Notes under the pieces: model-generated | What the model saw: only the letters and a program-made list of their open reading frames with translations | Told to the model about the DNA's origin: nothing | Database searches by the model: none | Made by a program: the position numbers and the translations under genes | In this document: piece by piece, positions 34,892 through 45,806 of the stretch | How positions within the stretch are numbered: the first letter of the stretch is position 1 | How the letters are laid out: the number at the start of each line of letters is the position of its first letter | NCBI GenBank assembly: GCA_022496805.1 | Contig: CM040088.1 | Coordinates: forward strand, 2,666,001 to 2,730,000 | Reading direction: 5' to 3' | Source of the DNA: Pohlia nutans | Taxonomy: Eukaryota; Streptophyta; Bryopsida; Bryales; Mniaceae | DNA: 64,000 nucleotides

Positions 34892-35795
34892 TTAACCTTT
34901 TAAGTGTTCACACTACATTTACCTAGTCAAATCTCATCAATTTCTTACATTTAAAAATATATTATATTTTTTGTTATTTTTCTCGTGTAATTTATTGTTA
35001 AACCGATTTATGTTGATTTTTTTAATAATTATTTAAATAAAAATGAATTTAATAAGACTTTTCAAAGTTTTTCTTTTGTAATAGTCATAGTAATTACAAA
35101 AATACCTAAAATAATATTAAATGTTTAGGAAAAATGTAAAAAATAGTGATGAACAACAAGGTGTAGGTGGCATGCTTCTGGAGCTTACATAAAAAGAAAT
35201 TCCATTGAAAAAAAAATCTCCATTGTATATTGGAATTCTAGAGTTCTGAGCTTTAAAATGCTGTAAACAACGCAATTTTGACAAATTTGAAGAATAGTAT
35301 CATACTCTACCCCTAGGTTGGGCAAAAAGGTGCCTAACAATTATTTTAATGTGCCGAAAATTTTAGCCAGATCCGTAGGAAAATTTTGAAAAACGTAAGC
35401 ATTCTTTATGAGTAATTTGCAAGATTTTAGGCACTGCTATCAAAAACCGTTGGAAATCATTCATCTAGTGCAAATTACAACGGTTTAGGGAAAATCTTGA
35501 ATTTTACTTAACATCTTACGTTGTCACATTCATGGTGTAATTTATGAGATTTTAGGCATTGTAGTTCCTAAATTTTTGAGATTTTAGGTAAAAACCTCCT
35601 ATAAATTATGGACATGATAGAATATGCAGTAAATAATTATTTTTTGCCCAACCTAGGGGTAGATTACGGTAAATTGAACTAGAAAGTAGAAGATAGCTTC
35701 CACACTTTCTTAGTTGGGACCATTTCATTTGAAATTAGGAACTAGGTGAAAATCAAACATGGCCCCACAGGGCTCCTTCCACGCTTAGGGGTTAA
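34892..35795. mobile_element. TTAA-flanked MITE, family D, interrupted by another MITE
   Basis: TTAACCTTTTAAGTG at 34892 to ACGCTTAGGGGTTAA at 35795. Colinear with 16287-16853 except for the insertion at 35307-35662. Near the right end GCCCCACAGGGC can form a GCCC/GGGC stem. Confidence 0.85.
35307..35662. mobile_element. MITE with CTACCCCTAGGTTGGGCA inverted ends, nested in family D
   Basis: CTACCCCTAGGTTGGGCA at 35307 pairs perfectly with TGCCCAACCTAGGGGTAG at 35662; the match extends into A/T runs (22 bp). Comparison with the intact copy (GAAGAACGGTAAATT near 16683) shows the insertion point. ATAGTA before and ACGGTA after the element suggest a 5-6 bp target duplication with two transitions, so a few bases outside the listed borders may belong to it. 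Confidence 0.75.
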
Positions 35796-35928
35796 TTTAT
35801 GACATTTTCTTTTCAACAATTTTGAGTAGGTCATATGGAGACTTTCTTTTCTTCAGTTTTTAATTTTTTTTTGACAACCCCATGTAATGTTTTGCATTGG
35901 TTATTGTAATATACAATTTGGTCCCATC

Positions 35929-35993
35929 TAAATTCTTTTTTTTCATAGTATGTATCAATTAAATTGATCATACTATGAAAAAAAGAATTTAGA
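35929..35993. repeat. Near-perfect short hairpin, about 30-bp arms
   Basis: CTAAATTC-T8-CATAGTATG pairs with CATACTATG-A7-GAATTTAG around TATCAATTAAATTGAT, itself nearly self-complementary. It lies about 360 bp upstream of the RAF2-like start codon. Confidence 0.7.
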
Positions 35994-36352
35994 GTCCTTA
36001 GCCCTTGAAGGAAGTTGGGCCAAGATTTGCTTCAAACCAATAAGAACTTTCAATTCTTGCCTCAACTTCTTCTTGGACTACAGTCTTTATGCACAATAAA
36101 GATTCTCTAGAAGATGAATTGCACTCTGTTATCTGTGGAAGATTCTGGAACAAAGGAGCTCAGTTCCACAGGGAATCAGCCACCCGTTCAGAGAAGGCGA
36201 AGCCCAGTTCCACATGGAATCAGCCACGCATTCAGATAAGGCGAAGCCCAGTTCCACATGGAATGAGCCACCCATTCAGATAAGGCGAGCTTTGAGAAAC
36301 GCGAACACTTTGACGAGCTTTGTCCTGTTTTCTTGAAGCTTTCAACAGGAAG

Positions 36353-38642
36353 ATGGCGATGGCGTTCTCCTCCACGCACGTGCACGCGGTCCTCAGTAGT
36401 TTGGCTCAACCTCAGCACCAAGTCTCGGACCGTTCTCGTAGCTGCTGCAGCTCCAAGTTGGTTGCCCCTCGACTTGGAAGGAGAACCAACCCCGCACGCC
36501 ATGGATTGGTGGTGCGCGCGAGCGGGAATTTGGGCGACTTTGGAGCTCGCGACCCCTTTCCAGGTTCGCGCGACCGAAATTTCGAGAGATTCTCGTGCTC
36601 CTTCTCTGGCAGTAGTAGCTTTGCATTGGCAGTCAGAGTTTCATGAGCCACAGCTGTATGATTTTCGGTCTGTTTCGTCTCATGAAATTGACTTTGCTCC
36701 AACAGGATATTAGGTTTTGTGATTTTTCTTTCTCAATCAGCCTCTGTTTGATGGCGATATGGAGTAATAGGTCTTCCTAGGTTCCTTAAGAGTCATTTTG
36801 AGCTTTTAGAGCTCTATAGCTTTCACTTCGTGAATAGCGCTAAATTGTTATACATTTAGATAATGGAATTAAACTGTGAGAAGAAGAAGGAAACACACCT
36901 CTTTCTTTCCATTCTCAATCTTCAGAGAATGCGTACGAGGCACTTTCTCCTTGAATTGTGGAGGACCCATTCTCTGAAGATTGAGAAGTTTCATTCTTCT
37001 CCATTCTTCTCCTCCGGAAGTGAAGAATGGGTGTGACGATTGAGAAGCTGTGGAGAAGATTAACAATCCGTGTCCATTCTCATTCTTCACGCGGCCTCAA
37101 GGGGAGTCACATCTTCTTGGAGAATGGCCACGATTGGCTCCAGGTTTCTCTCCCAAGGTTCTCCATCTCCAGAGAATCAAACTTCTCGGAAGAGGTGTGA
37201 CAACCCCTACTATGTGAGAAGAGTCTTAAAACGTTAAGATTTGCCTGTGGAGAGGAGCTGGAATGGCATTGGTGTTTGTCGTCGGCATGAACCATCCTTT
37301 TCGATGATGTTTTTAATAGGCTAGGTTTTTTTTTAAACTGGAACTGCAACAGAAGTTACCTTAAATCCTGGTTTGGTTTTGGATCTGCAGAGGAGTTGGC
37401 AAGCAACTTTGGTGATAAGACACTCGGTAATGAATCTACTGAACATCATATTTTAGTTCCGACATTGACTGTTCTGAGTCTTTCTGAGAAAGCAATTAAA
37501 ACTCTTCCAGAGGGGGCAGCTCCTCTTACTGAAGCTGAGGCAAAGGCTTTGCTTCGTAAGGTAAATTGACGTCCTCCTTCTTGTTGTATCCTCAGTTTGT
37601 TGTTACATGAACCTCGCATCTTTGCACATTCTGTAATGAAGTTTAGCTTAGCCCTTTTCTCAATTATTTTCGTCTACGGTTAGCATTATATTGGCCTGGA
37701 TCAGCAGGAAAGACAGTCAAGTTTGCACATAAGGATTTAACACGAGTTTCCAGAATGAGCATCTTTTTTCTATTCAATGCATTCCTTTATGTCGAAATCC
37801 GCCAAGGACGCATTGTTGATTCTGGAATACGAAAATTGATCGTTAAGATGAAGGATTCATGGTTTTAAAATGACAAATTCAATTGATCATGTTGCAAAAA
37901 ATATTAATCAGATGGGACCAAATTTTATGTCACCGGAATTAGTGAAGAACATTGCACGTGTTGGTCAAAAATCAAACAAATTTGAACAAGAAGTCCACAT
38001 AGGATCTAATCAAAACTGCTTAAAAAAAACACAAGGCCCAATTCGGGCTTCTTCGTCCTTTAGGGTTTAGCTAGGGTTCTGTCATTTATAGGATGCTTTT
38101 GTTCATGGGACATATGGACTCATTTTTTAAAAATTGGCGTTTGATTTGAGCAGGTTGTAGGATGGAGACTTGTGAATCTGGGCTCAAGTGAAGCAGGGTT
38201 GAAGCTTCAGTGTGACTGGAATTTAAAAGATACTGATTCGGTAAATGAGTTGTACGCCCGCATAGCCAGGGTCGCAGACGCTGAGAACTACCAACATGAT
38301 ATTCAAACTTTGGAAAACAACAAAGTTCGAGTCGAGGTCTGGACGCCGTCGATAGGTCTGGACTCCTCTGCCTGCCTACTAAAAAGATGCTGCAATCCGG
38401 GCGCTGAATTAATTTTTGCTGATAGATTTTATTGAGGCACTATTTACATTGTTTCTCTGCTGTACTTTCAACTTCGTAGAGCAAGAAAAGCAGTTTGCAT
38501 GGGTGAGGTTTGACTCTGGTCAAGCTAACCATCTCTATTTGGGTATGCAGGGGGCTTGAGTGAGAATGACTTCATTTTCGCATCAAAGATAGATCAAGTT
38601 GAGACAAAGGATTTAACCAGGAAGCTCCGGACCTGGTTTTAG
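36353..38642 (+). CDS. RAF2-like plastid pterin-dehydratase-fold protein (four exons, 224 aa)
   Basis: Exons 36353-36563, 37391-37560, 38154-38355 and 38551-38642, all GT-AG and in frame. The first 55-60 residues are Ser/Arg/Ala-rich with no acidic residues before the DRSR motif, as in chloroplast transit peptides. The mature part runs GDFGARDPFPEE, SNFGDKTLG, then a PCD/DCoH fold from about residue 108 (LTEAEAKALLRKVVGWRL) to the end (GGLSENDFIFASKID). This order matches plant RAF2 (Rubisco accumulation factor 2), a PCD homologue that helps Rubisco assembly, rather than the mitochondrial or folate-recycling PCD. The positions of the catalytic HHP and TH motifs of true dehydratases read YQH (173-175) and TP (191-192), so dehydratase activity is unlikely. 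The start ATGGCGATGG offers two adjacent in-frame ATGs (36353, 36359). A 310-bp MITE sits in intron 1, with an inverted partner downstream at 39749. Confidence 0.87.
36891..37209. mobile_element. 310-bp MITE in intron 1 of the RAF2-like gene
   Basis: Begins near CACACCTCTTTCTTTCC and ends GAGGTGTGACAACCCCTA. The interior (CCATTCTCAATCTTCAGAGA, GGCCTCAAGGGGAGTCAC) matches 39749-40065 in the opposite orientation. Confidence 0.75.
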
Positions 38643-39748
38643 AAGTGTGCATAAGCCCCAGGTATATTTTTCACAAAATCTTTTACATCAAAACAGGGGC
38701 TATCAAGAAACCCTCTAGTTTTCTTTTTGTTATAACAGGAGGTAGGGTAAAAGTTAATTTGTGCACCTTGGTTTTTCAAATCCATTTTTTCAGATGATTG
38801 ATTTTGCTCTTTCAACACTTTTAATAGAAGACTGTAGGTAGTTGTGGACGTCACAGAAGGTCCAGACATGAATTTCTCTGCTCTATGCAATCCAACACCT
38901 CGGGTTTTGGAAAATTGGTTGTGTTAGGATCATGGTGTTGTTTATCTCATCTGACAAATCATCATTGTAGCAAACCGCAGTCTTACCAATTCTAGCAACC
39001 TCCTGCACCCTACCATACCTAAAGTTATAAGTTCAGCTGTTTACTAGGGCTCATTGACAGACATGTAGGAGTCATTTGCAGTCAGTGTAGTCTTCTCAAC
39101 ATTTCATATTAGAGTCCTTTAATTCATGTGTGGCCCAGTCATACTAACATGATATCATAACATATCACATTTTGTGTAAGAGTCCATTCTCAGTGCTCAA
39201 ATCATGTTGGCATGACATCCGTTTGCAGTTATCAACATATTGTGGTCCTGTTTGTTGTCCCTGTTAATCCTTTACATCCTCAGGGCTTTTGGGCGGGTTG
39301 TTGTGTTCTCCTAGGGTTTTGATCCAGGGATCCATGGGGTTTCAATGTATCAATATGGTGAAAGAATTTCAAGATTTAACTAAAGCAGTCTGGGCACAAC
39401 TTGTATACCAGTATGTGCTACAGATCAAGTTACGTTTTTAAGCACATCTACTGTATACTGTATAAGATAATGATGTGTATTTTGACCATATAAACTAACT
39501 AGGTTGGCCCAGAGTTTGGCACTTCAGTTCGTTCGGCAGAACCATTGTGGCATGCTTGTGTGCATGATGTGTATTCATGCACATTCCAACGATAAAACTA
39601 TTGTGGGAAGCATGTGTGCGTGCACCACCTTGCGTTATATAATCAATAACTGCTCATGGAAATGTCGACTTTCACAACATTTGTAATATTCTTCCATTTA
39701 AAAAATATATATTTTAAGGACCACTTTCTGGCTTCACAGATTCCTAGA
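38643..39748. other. 3' flank of the RAF2-like gene, nothing else recognised
   Basis: Contains the presumed 3' UTR. Two similar stretches around GCATGCTTGTGTGCATGATG / GCATGTGTGCGTGCACCACC near 39550 and 39605 are the only repetition noticed. Confidence 0.4.
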
Positions 39749-40065
39749 ATAGGGAGTGTCACACCTGCTCTGAGAAGTTTGATTCTCTGAAGATTGAGTT
39801 GCTTGGGAGATAATCGTGGAGCCAATCCTGACCATTCTCCATGAAGAAGGTGACTCCCCTTGAGGCCGTGTGAAGAATGAGAATGGTCATGGCTTCTCAA
39901 ACTTCTTCACAACTTCTCAACCTTCACGCCCATTCTTCACCTCCAGAGAAGAAGAATGAAACTTGTCAATCTTTAGAGAATGTGTCCTCCACAATTCAAG
40001 GAGAAAGTGCCACATACGCATTCTGTGAAGATTGAGAATGGAAAAAAAGAGGTGTGATACCCCTA
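39749..40065. mobile_element. 310-bp MITE, inverted copy downstream of the RAF2-like gene
   Basis: TAGGGAGTGTCACACC at 39749 and GGTGTGATACCCCTA at 40065 form the inverted ends. It matches the intron copy at 36891-37209 over its full length in reverse orientation. Confidence 0.8.
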
Positions 40066-40657
40066 ATGTAAAAGGTTGTTGAATGCGAACCACGTGGTCA
40101 CTTTATTTCTATTGCATTTTCGAGGACAAGTGCGGACACATTCTGCAAGTGACGCACCAGCTTCCTTTCAATCTGTGGCTGGGATTCCGGGATGTCTCAA
40201 TGGGAGTACCGGTAGCTGCTACAACATGGCCCCTGCATCCATCATTGCAGGGTCTCATCGACTTCTGGTTTGTACAGTACTGGGCGGAACCTATGCACAA
40301 GTAGGAAGTACTAACACATGTAGAACTACCTTTTCTCATTTTACAAGGATTTCGTTTTTCAGCCTCACTTGTCAGACCAAATTTTCAAGTATGAAACTAT
40401 GAATCCAGTAACCTATATACCTGCACTTCATGAACCTTATAATCTCTCAATAACACAAAGTTGTCAAATTGTTCTCATGAAAAATGAAATTTATTTTATT
40501 TTATTTTTTCCAAAAACCTCCCTCACCATGAACGATGATCCTCATCCCGAACTCTCAAATTCAATCTGGACATTCAATTGTCAAATCGAATGTCACCTAA
40601 ACCACACCAAAGAAGAAAAAGAGTGAAAAAAATGAAAAAAATGGTTTTCTTATATAG
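40066..40657. other. Intergenic DNA, no gene assigned
   Basis: Overlapping frames at 40076-40402 (plus) and 40109-40339 (minus) are open, but no domain or exon structure is recognised. Confidence 0.35.
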
Positions 40658-40741
40658 TATTCCCTCTATCCCATTAAAAACCTATGTTTTCCTTTGTACA
40701 TTACAAATGAAAATATGGTTTTTTTAGTGGAATAGAGAGTA
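40658..40741. mobile_element. Very short Stowaway-like MITE (84 bp with TA targets)
   Basis: TATTCCCTCTATCCCATTAA at the left and TTTTTAGTGGAATAGAGAGTA at the right are imperfect inverted repeats with TA at both borders. CTCCCTCYGTCCC-like tips with TA targets mark Tc1/mariner-derived Stowaway MITEs; 84 bp is near the lower size limit. Confidence 0.65.
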
Positions 40742-40916
40742 ATTAAAACCCCAAAACCTCCAAACCTTTGTTCCCTTCATCATGGAGTTCCTTCCAAGTC
40801 AGTATTAACCTAAACCTCTTCCATTCCGGAAAGTGAATAAATGCAAAAAGAAAAAAGACTAAAGAACTTTTTATTTTATTTTAAACAAATGGATGCTTTA
40901 TTTCCATTGCACAACA

Positions 40917-41284
40917 ACAAATTACAAAACACGCAATTCGCTATTTATGCACTTGGCCAAGTGCGCTCATTTCATAAGCATATTTGACTTTAAAAAAAGT
41001 TGGTTAAATATTTCTCTAAAAAACATCAATGTTGTCTTTCTTCAATCCCTTACATTGTAAACAAAATAATTAATTTAATTATTTTTTATTCTTATCTTTA
41101 TCTTTTCTTTTTTATCTTGATTTCTTTCTTGTCTTCTTTCTTGTCTCCCTCTTGTCTTTCTTCTTGTCTTCTTTTTGTCTTTCTTCTTGTCTTTCTTTTT
41201 GTCTTCGTTGTCTTTTTCTTCTTCTACTTTTTCTTCAGTTGGGGGTGCTGAACCCTAAACAATGGAAGCAAGCCAACAAAAATG

Positions 41285-41330
<46 letters not shown>

Positions 41331-42872
41331 TTTTTTTTTTTTGGCCGTGGGGTGCTGTTGAACCCCAAAATGGCAGCTGCCCAAAACAAAAAACAAAATA
41401 AAAATAAATAAAAAAATTGGCCGTGGGGTGTTGCTGAACCCTAAATGGCAGCCGCCCACCAAAAAAAAAAAAAAATTACTTTTTTTGACTTTTTCAAAAA
41501 TTTCTATTTTTAGGCGCTGGGGTGCGCGGCCGCGCACCCTAAAGCCCTCTCATCTCCCTCATTTCTATCTTCATCTCCCTCTCCATCTCTTCTCCATTCC
41601 TATCTTCATCTCCCTCTCCATCCCTTCTCCATCCCTTCTCCTTCTTCTCTCCATCCCTTCTCCTTCTTCTCTCCATTCCTTCTCCATCCCTTCTCCTTCT
41701 TCTCTCCGTCCCTTCTCCTTCTTCTCTCCATCCCGTCTCCTTCTTCTCTCCATCCCGTCTCCTTCTTCTCTCCATCCCTTCTCCTTCTTCTCTCCATCCC
41801 TTCTCCTTCTTCTCTCCATCCCTTCTCCTTCTTCTCTCCATCCCTTCTCCTTCTTCTCTCCATCCCTTCTCCTTCTTCTCTCCATCCCTTCTCCATTCCT
41901 ATCTTCATTTCCCTCTCCATCCCTTCTCCTCTCCTCTCCCCTATACCGTAGTACCATAGCAGATTCGTCCAAAAATAATTCTAAAAATAAAAAACGTAAA
42001 AATTAGAAAATTCTGAAGACAGAAAAACGAAAATAGAATAAATTAGTTTTTGCAATATTTTGTTATTTCTAAGCTAATTAAGGTCATTTTTACTGATTTT
42101 TTGCTAAGAAAACGAAAATTGAGAAATTCAGTTTTTGAGAGGCGAACCTTATTTTTTCAAAAAAAAAAAATATTCGTTTGCTAGGTGGCGAACTTGCTAT
42201 GGTGTTACGGTATATATGAGGAGAGGGGAGGGATGGAGAGGGAGATGAAGATAGAAATGAGGAAGATGAGAGGGCTTTAGGGTGCGCGGCCGCGCACCCC
42301 AGCGCCTAAAAATAGAAATTTTTGAAAAAGTCAAAAAAAGTCAAAAAAAAAAAGTTTTTTTTTTTTTTTTTTTGTTTTTTTTGTTTTTTTTGGGCGGCTG
42401 CCATTTAGGGATCAGTAGCACCCACGGCCACAAAAAAAGAAATTTAAAGAAATTAAAAAATTAAAAAATTAAAAAAAACATAAAAAATTCTTTTGTTGGC
42501 TTGCTTCCATTTTTTAGGGTTCAGCATGCCCATTTGAAGAAAAAGTAGAAGAAGGAAAAAACAACGAAGACAAAAAGGAAGACAAGAAAAAAGACAAAAA
42601 GAAGACAAGAAGAAAGACAAGAGGGAGACAAGAAAGAGGACAAGAAAGAAATCAAGATAAAAAAGAAAAGATAAAAGAAAATATAAAAGAAAAGATAAAG
42701 ATAAGAATAAAAATAATAAAAATAATAATTTGTTTACAACGTAAGGGATTGAAGAAAGACAATAATTGTCGGTTTTTAAAAAAAAATGTTACACAAGAAA
42801 AATTATGCGCTCGGGGACCAAGTGCATGATTATATTGCCAAGTGCGTGAATAGCGAATTCTGTGTTACAAAC
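40917..42872. mobile_element. Two-kilobase fold-back element with pyrimidine minisatellite
   Basis: The left arm (about 40917-41975) and right arm (about 42190-42872) are inverted copies. Matching landmarks are ATTCGCTATT...GCACTTGG with its complement; the CTTTCTTCAATCCCTTA block; GTGCGCGGCCGCGCACC (itself palindromic) with CCTAAAGCCCTCTCAT; and TATACCGTAGTACCATAGCA against TGCTATGGTGTTACGGTATA. Arms carry long A and T runs and purine or pyrimidine tracts. The left arm is longer because of the minisatellite at 41620-41905. Frames here encode only low-complexity Arg/Glu or Ser/Leu/Pro strings and are not genes. The superfamily is not clear. Confidence 0.75.
41620..41905. repeat. Minisatellite, 22-bp pyrimidine unit, about 13 copies
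   Basis: The unit TCCATCCCTTCTCCTTCTTC + TC repeats with occasional changes (CCGTC for CCCTT, a short CATTCC variant). One strand is pure C/T apart from one A per unit. The right arm of the fold-back has no such array, so the expansion happened after arm duplication or was lost there. Confidence 0.85.
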
Positions 42873-42914
42873 ATCACACTGCGAACGAAGAGAGCATGAT
42901 TCCAGTACTCCCCC

Positions 42915-43175
42915 GCGGGTGATTTTTTTGGATTTTTCTTCCTACAATATCTGGACAAGACCCAATGCTCCTAATCATTTCCTACTAAGAGCGACGCCCC
43001 CACCGTAACATGAGGCCCGGAAGCCATCCCCGTAATGCACGGAGTTCCTATCAAGCTCGGAAGTATTAGCCCTTACGACGTGCATCCGACCGGAATCGAA
43101 CCGCCGCCCTCTTTGGTGCTACTAAGCACTCCTAAGGGGAGCCCACCTCCTAGCTATCACCTAGGTAGTTTAAGG
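42915..43175 (-). mobile_element. Possible tRNA-derived SINE (minus strand)
   Basis: On the minus strand a GGTTCGATTCC B-box (near 43090) lies about 50 bp downstream of TAGCTAGGAGGTGGG, which resembles a tRNA A-box. A non-tRNA body of about 170 bp follows, GC-richer than its surroundings, up to a short A/T-rich tail. This is the layout of plant tRNA-SINEs. Only one copy is in the window and no target duplication was found. Confidence 0.4.
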
Positions 43176-43607
43176 TCATTCCGGACCAAAGACTAAAGAA
43201 CTTGAAAGTTGAGGTGCAAGAAAGTAAGAATGAATAAATCACACTAAAGGAGAATAACCTGAGTGAAAGAAATGAAACCCATGACCTCCTTATATAAGAA
43301 ATAGACAACCTACAATTATTGTGTTTGCACTTTTAAGGTTTGATCACTCATTCTTGTATCATCATGTTTTGAATGCAAATGTTGCAAAGTCTGAATTTAT
43401 TTTGAATGTCAATGTATCTACATCAACATCAATACCAATTCTGAAAACTAGTTGGTTGGACCTCTGTCTTTTGAGACAGTCTCTACACTTAGAACTCTTT
43501 TCATGTCATGCCTTCGGTTACTTATAATTTTTTTTATGTCAAGCCTTTGGCTACTTAGAGCTCTTTTATGTCACACTTTTGGTTACCAACATCCACATCT
43601 TTAAAGC
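43176..43607. other. Intergenic DNA, nothing recognised
   Basis: Short duplicated phrase TGTCATGCC-TTGGTTACTTA / TGTCAAGCCTTTGGCTACTTA near 43505-43600. No gene. Confidence 0.35.
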
Positions 43608-43975
43608 TTAACCCCAAAACGTCCTCACCCCTCTCCAAATTCGGCAGTTTTGCAAAGATGCATCATAAAATGCAACTCAAAGGGATTTTTTGCACTTGAT
43701 GTATGAATAAAAGTTGTGCATTATAAATTTTAGGTTCTATCTATACGGTTAGATTTGCGATTGCTATCACCAATATTTTTGTATAAAATTTAAAACTTGA
43801 AATTGAAAATTCTTTTGTAATTTGATTACGAATAAGATATTGACAATTTGTACATGAAAATTGTTGTGATTGGTTGAAATGTAATACTCTAAGTGTAGTG
43901 ATTTTTGGAGATGTTTTGGTTGCTTAATTTTATGAGTTGACTTTTTTAAGAGCAATTTTACACTAATCATTTTCG
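43608..43975. mobile_element. TTAA-flanked MITE, family A (copy 7, right end lost)
   Basis: TTAACCCCAAAACGTCC at 43608 and family A interior up to about 43970, where homology stops abruptly after AAGAGCAATTTTACAC. The hairpin-bearing end is missing. Confidence 0.75.
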
Positions 43976-44462
43976 ATTGTTGATACTATAAAATATTCAA
44001 CCTTGAAAAAAATGCCCCCAAGTACCCTACGCTCTAATCAGATTTGCTAAAAGATAATCCAAAAAATAATAAAAAATGGCATGTACTAAAATTTTCCAAA
44101 ATTATAAGGTGATATAATTGAATAGCATAGAAAATATTAATGAAAATAATCTAAATTCATAAAAATTCAAGATACTTGCAAACAACTTACCCAAGTACAA
44201 ATTACAACACTTTCTAATGAAAAGCTCAATGAGGTGTAACAAACAAAGCCTATGATCAAAAGTCACGGGGAAATATCAGATATCACAAGAATGAAATTTG
44301 AAGAAAATATAATTTCACTTAATGAATGAAAAATAACCCTAAAAATAATTCACTTTGTATTGGACATGGCTAATGAATCTAACCCGAGGGTAGGATATGC
44401 TAAATTACTTACTTTGATGGTTTCTACCTTGAAGTCAATTTGGAATGGGACTCACATGTGAG
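43976..44462. other. AT-rich intergenic DNA, nothing recognised
   Basis: No feature supported. Confidence 0.4.
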
Positions 44463-44770
44463 TAAGAGCATCCCCACTCCTACATGCTAGAGATAACTCG
44501 CTGAAATTATTCATTTACATTTGAAGAGCCCTTGCACTTACACTCCCCCACCCTTGGAGGCCCCTCATACATCAAAAGTGCACATCAAATAGTCAATGGA
44601 CCAATCACAAGTAGAATGTGGGGATATAGTCAACTAAATAGTGATTTGAAGGGCCATTTCTTAACACGCTAGGATCCAGAGTCAAGAGGCATTTTGGAAG
44701 GGCCCTTGGCACTTTTCATCTAGTTCTGGAGTGCCAGAGACTCTGGAGGGCTGCGGTGGAGCTGCTCTAA
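44463..44770. mobile_element. PIF/Harbinger-like MITE with TAA target duplication
   Basis: TAA (44463-44465), then GAGCATCCCCACTCC; the right end GGTGGAGCTGCTC is followed by TAA (44768-44770). Tips and target fit Harbinger-derived MITEs. It ends about 1 kb upstream of the VTE2-1 start codon. Confidence 0.7.
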
Positions 44771-45806
44771 GCCCTAAGAGCTTCTCCAACGCTGCTCCCT
44801 GGCCTTGAACTTTAGACGATCTTTGAATAATTTCATATAGTAACTTATTCAGAAAAAGTCCTTGAGATTCTTCGCGACTTCACCTTGAAAAAGGCGAGTG
44901 GGTTCACGGCCCAGAAAAACTCTGAACATAATTCTGCTTTCAAATAATTGCAACAAAAATCTCAGAACTCAGGATTAAACTCAGGATTAGTTGTACCAGG
45001 AAAGCTCCAGCAAGGAGCGAGTGCGAACCGGCCGTAAGTTTAGGTCTAGAGATGCTTCGTCTAGCACTGGCCTGTTGCAACGTGGAGCTCCCACAGCAAC
45101 CTTCCCCTCGCCATAGCCACCTCTCCCTTTGCTTACTGTCCTACTCTCGATCGCCGTAGCCTGCCCGCTGCTCCCTCGGTTTCTGCGTCCCGTGAAAGTA
45201 CTGTAATTCCACTCCCGTTGGCAGTCGTTTGGTCCAGGCTTTTGCTGGAGCCAGCACTTCGCACAAGAGCCGGCGTTCCGTTCTTCTTGGCTATCACGCC
45301 CGTTTCTTAGGAGCCAGTCCGAGGAGTGTGTTCACGGCATGTTCATTGCGCATTTATTTTATAATCGTCTTTTCCTTTCCTTTTCTTTCGTACTGTTTGT
45401 AGTGGCTTTGGTAGCTTCCTATCAGTCTGTTGTACATGCACATGCACATGCGGAGGGAGTGTAACTTACAGGAGAGGTCTTCGACTGTTGTGCGTGAATC
45501 CCGAGCGACGCGGTAATTTGTCGACAAAGAAATCGATCACGTAGTGGAGAAGAGTGCTCTTGAATTATTGTTCGACATGCACGTTATCTGGTGAAGCATA
45601 TTCTGGAGAAAACGTGAAACCGATTGATTCTGGAAGACAATGTCAAAGGATTGTTGAATTGCGGCGCACTTGTCGGGTTCAGTATACAGAAGTGCGCCGG
45701 TCGGCAATGAATACTTGAATCCTCAATGTCGGAAGCCACGAGGAGCGCACTTTGACAGACTGAATATTGGAGATAGCAACTATTACGAGAGTCTTGTAGC
45801 TTCCTC
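44771..45806 (+). promoter_or_regulatory. Upstream region of the phytyltransferase gene
   Basis: From about 45000 the sequence is less AT-rich than the flanking repeats, with pyrimidine tracts (45370-45392) and a short ACATGC repeat (TACATGCACATGCACATGCG near 45435). No exon was recognised. Promoter and 5' leader must lie here, but no start site can be fixed. Confidence 0.35.

Noticed and set aside
36333..36713. Alternative 126-codon ORF overlapping the RAF2-like first exon
   Set aside because: The competing frame gives no transit-peptide character and does not splice in frame to the conserved exon 2; the frame from 36353 does.
41428..42006. Long ORFs on both strands (up to 192 codons) in the fold-back element
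   Set aside because: They encode only repeated Ser/Leu/Pro/Phe or Arg/Glu/Gly/Asp strings from the pyrimidine minisatellite and homopolymer runs; composition and strand symmetry show they are by-products of the repeat.
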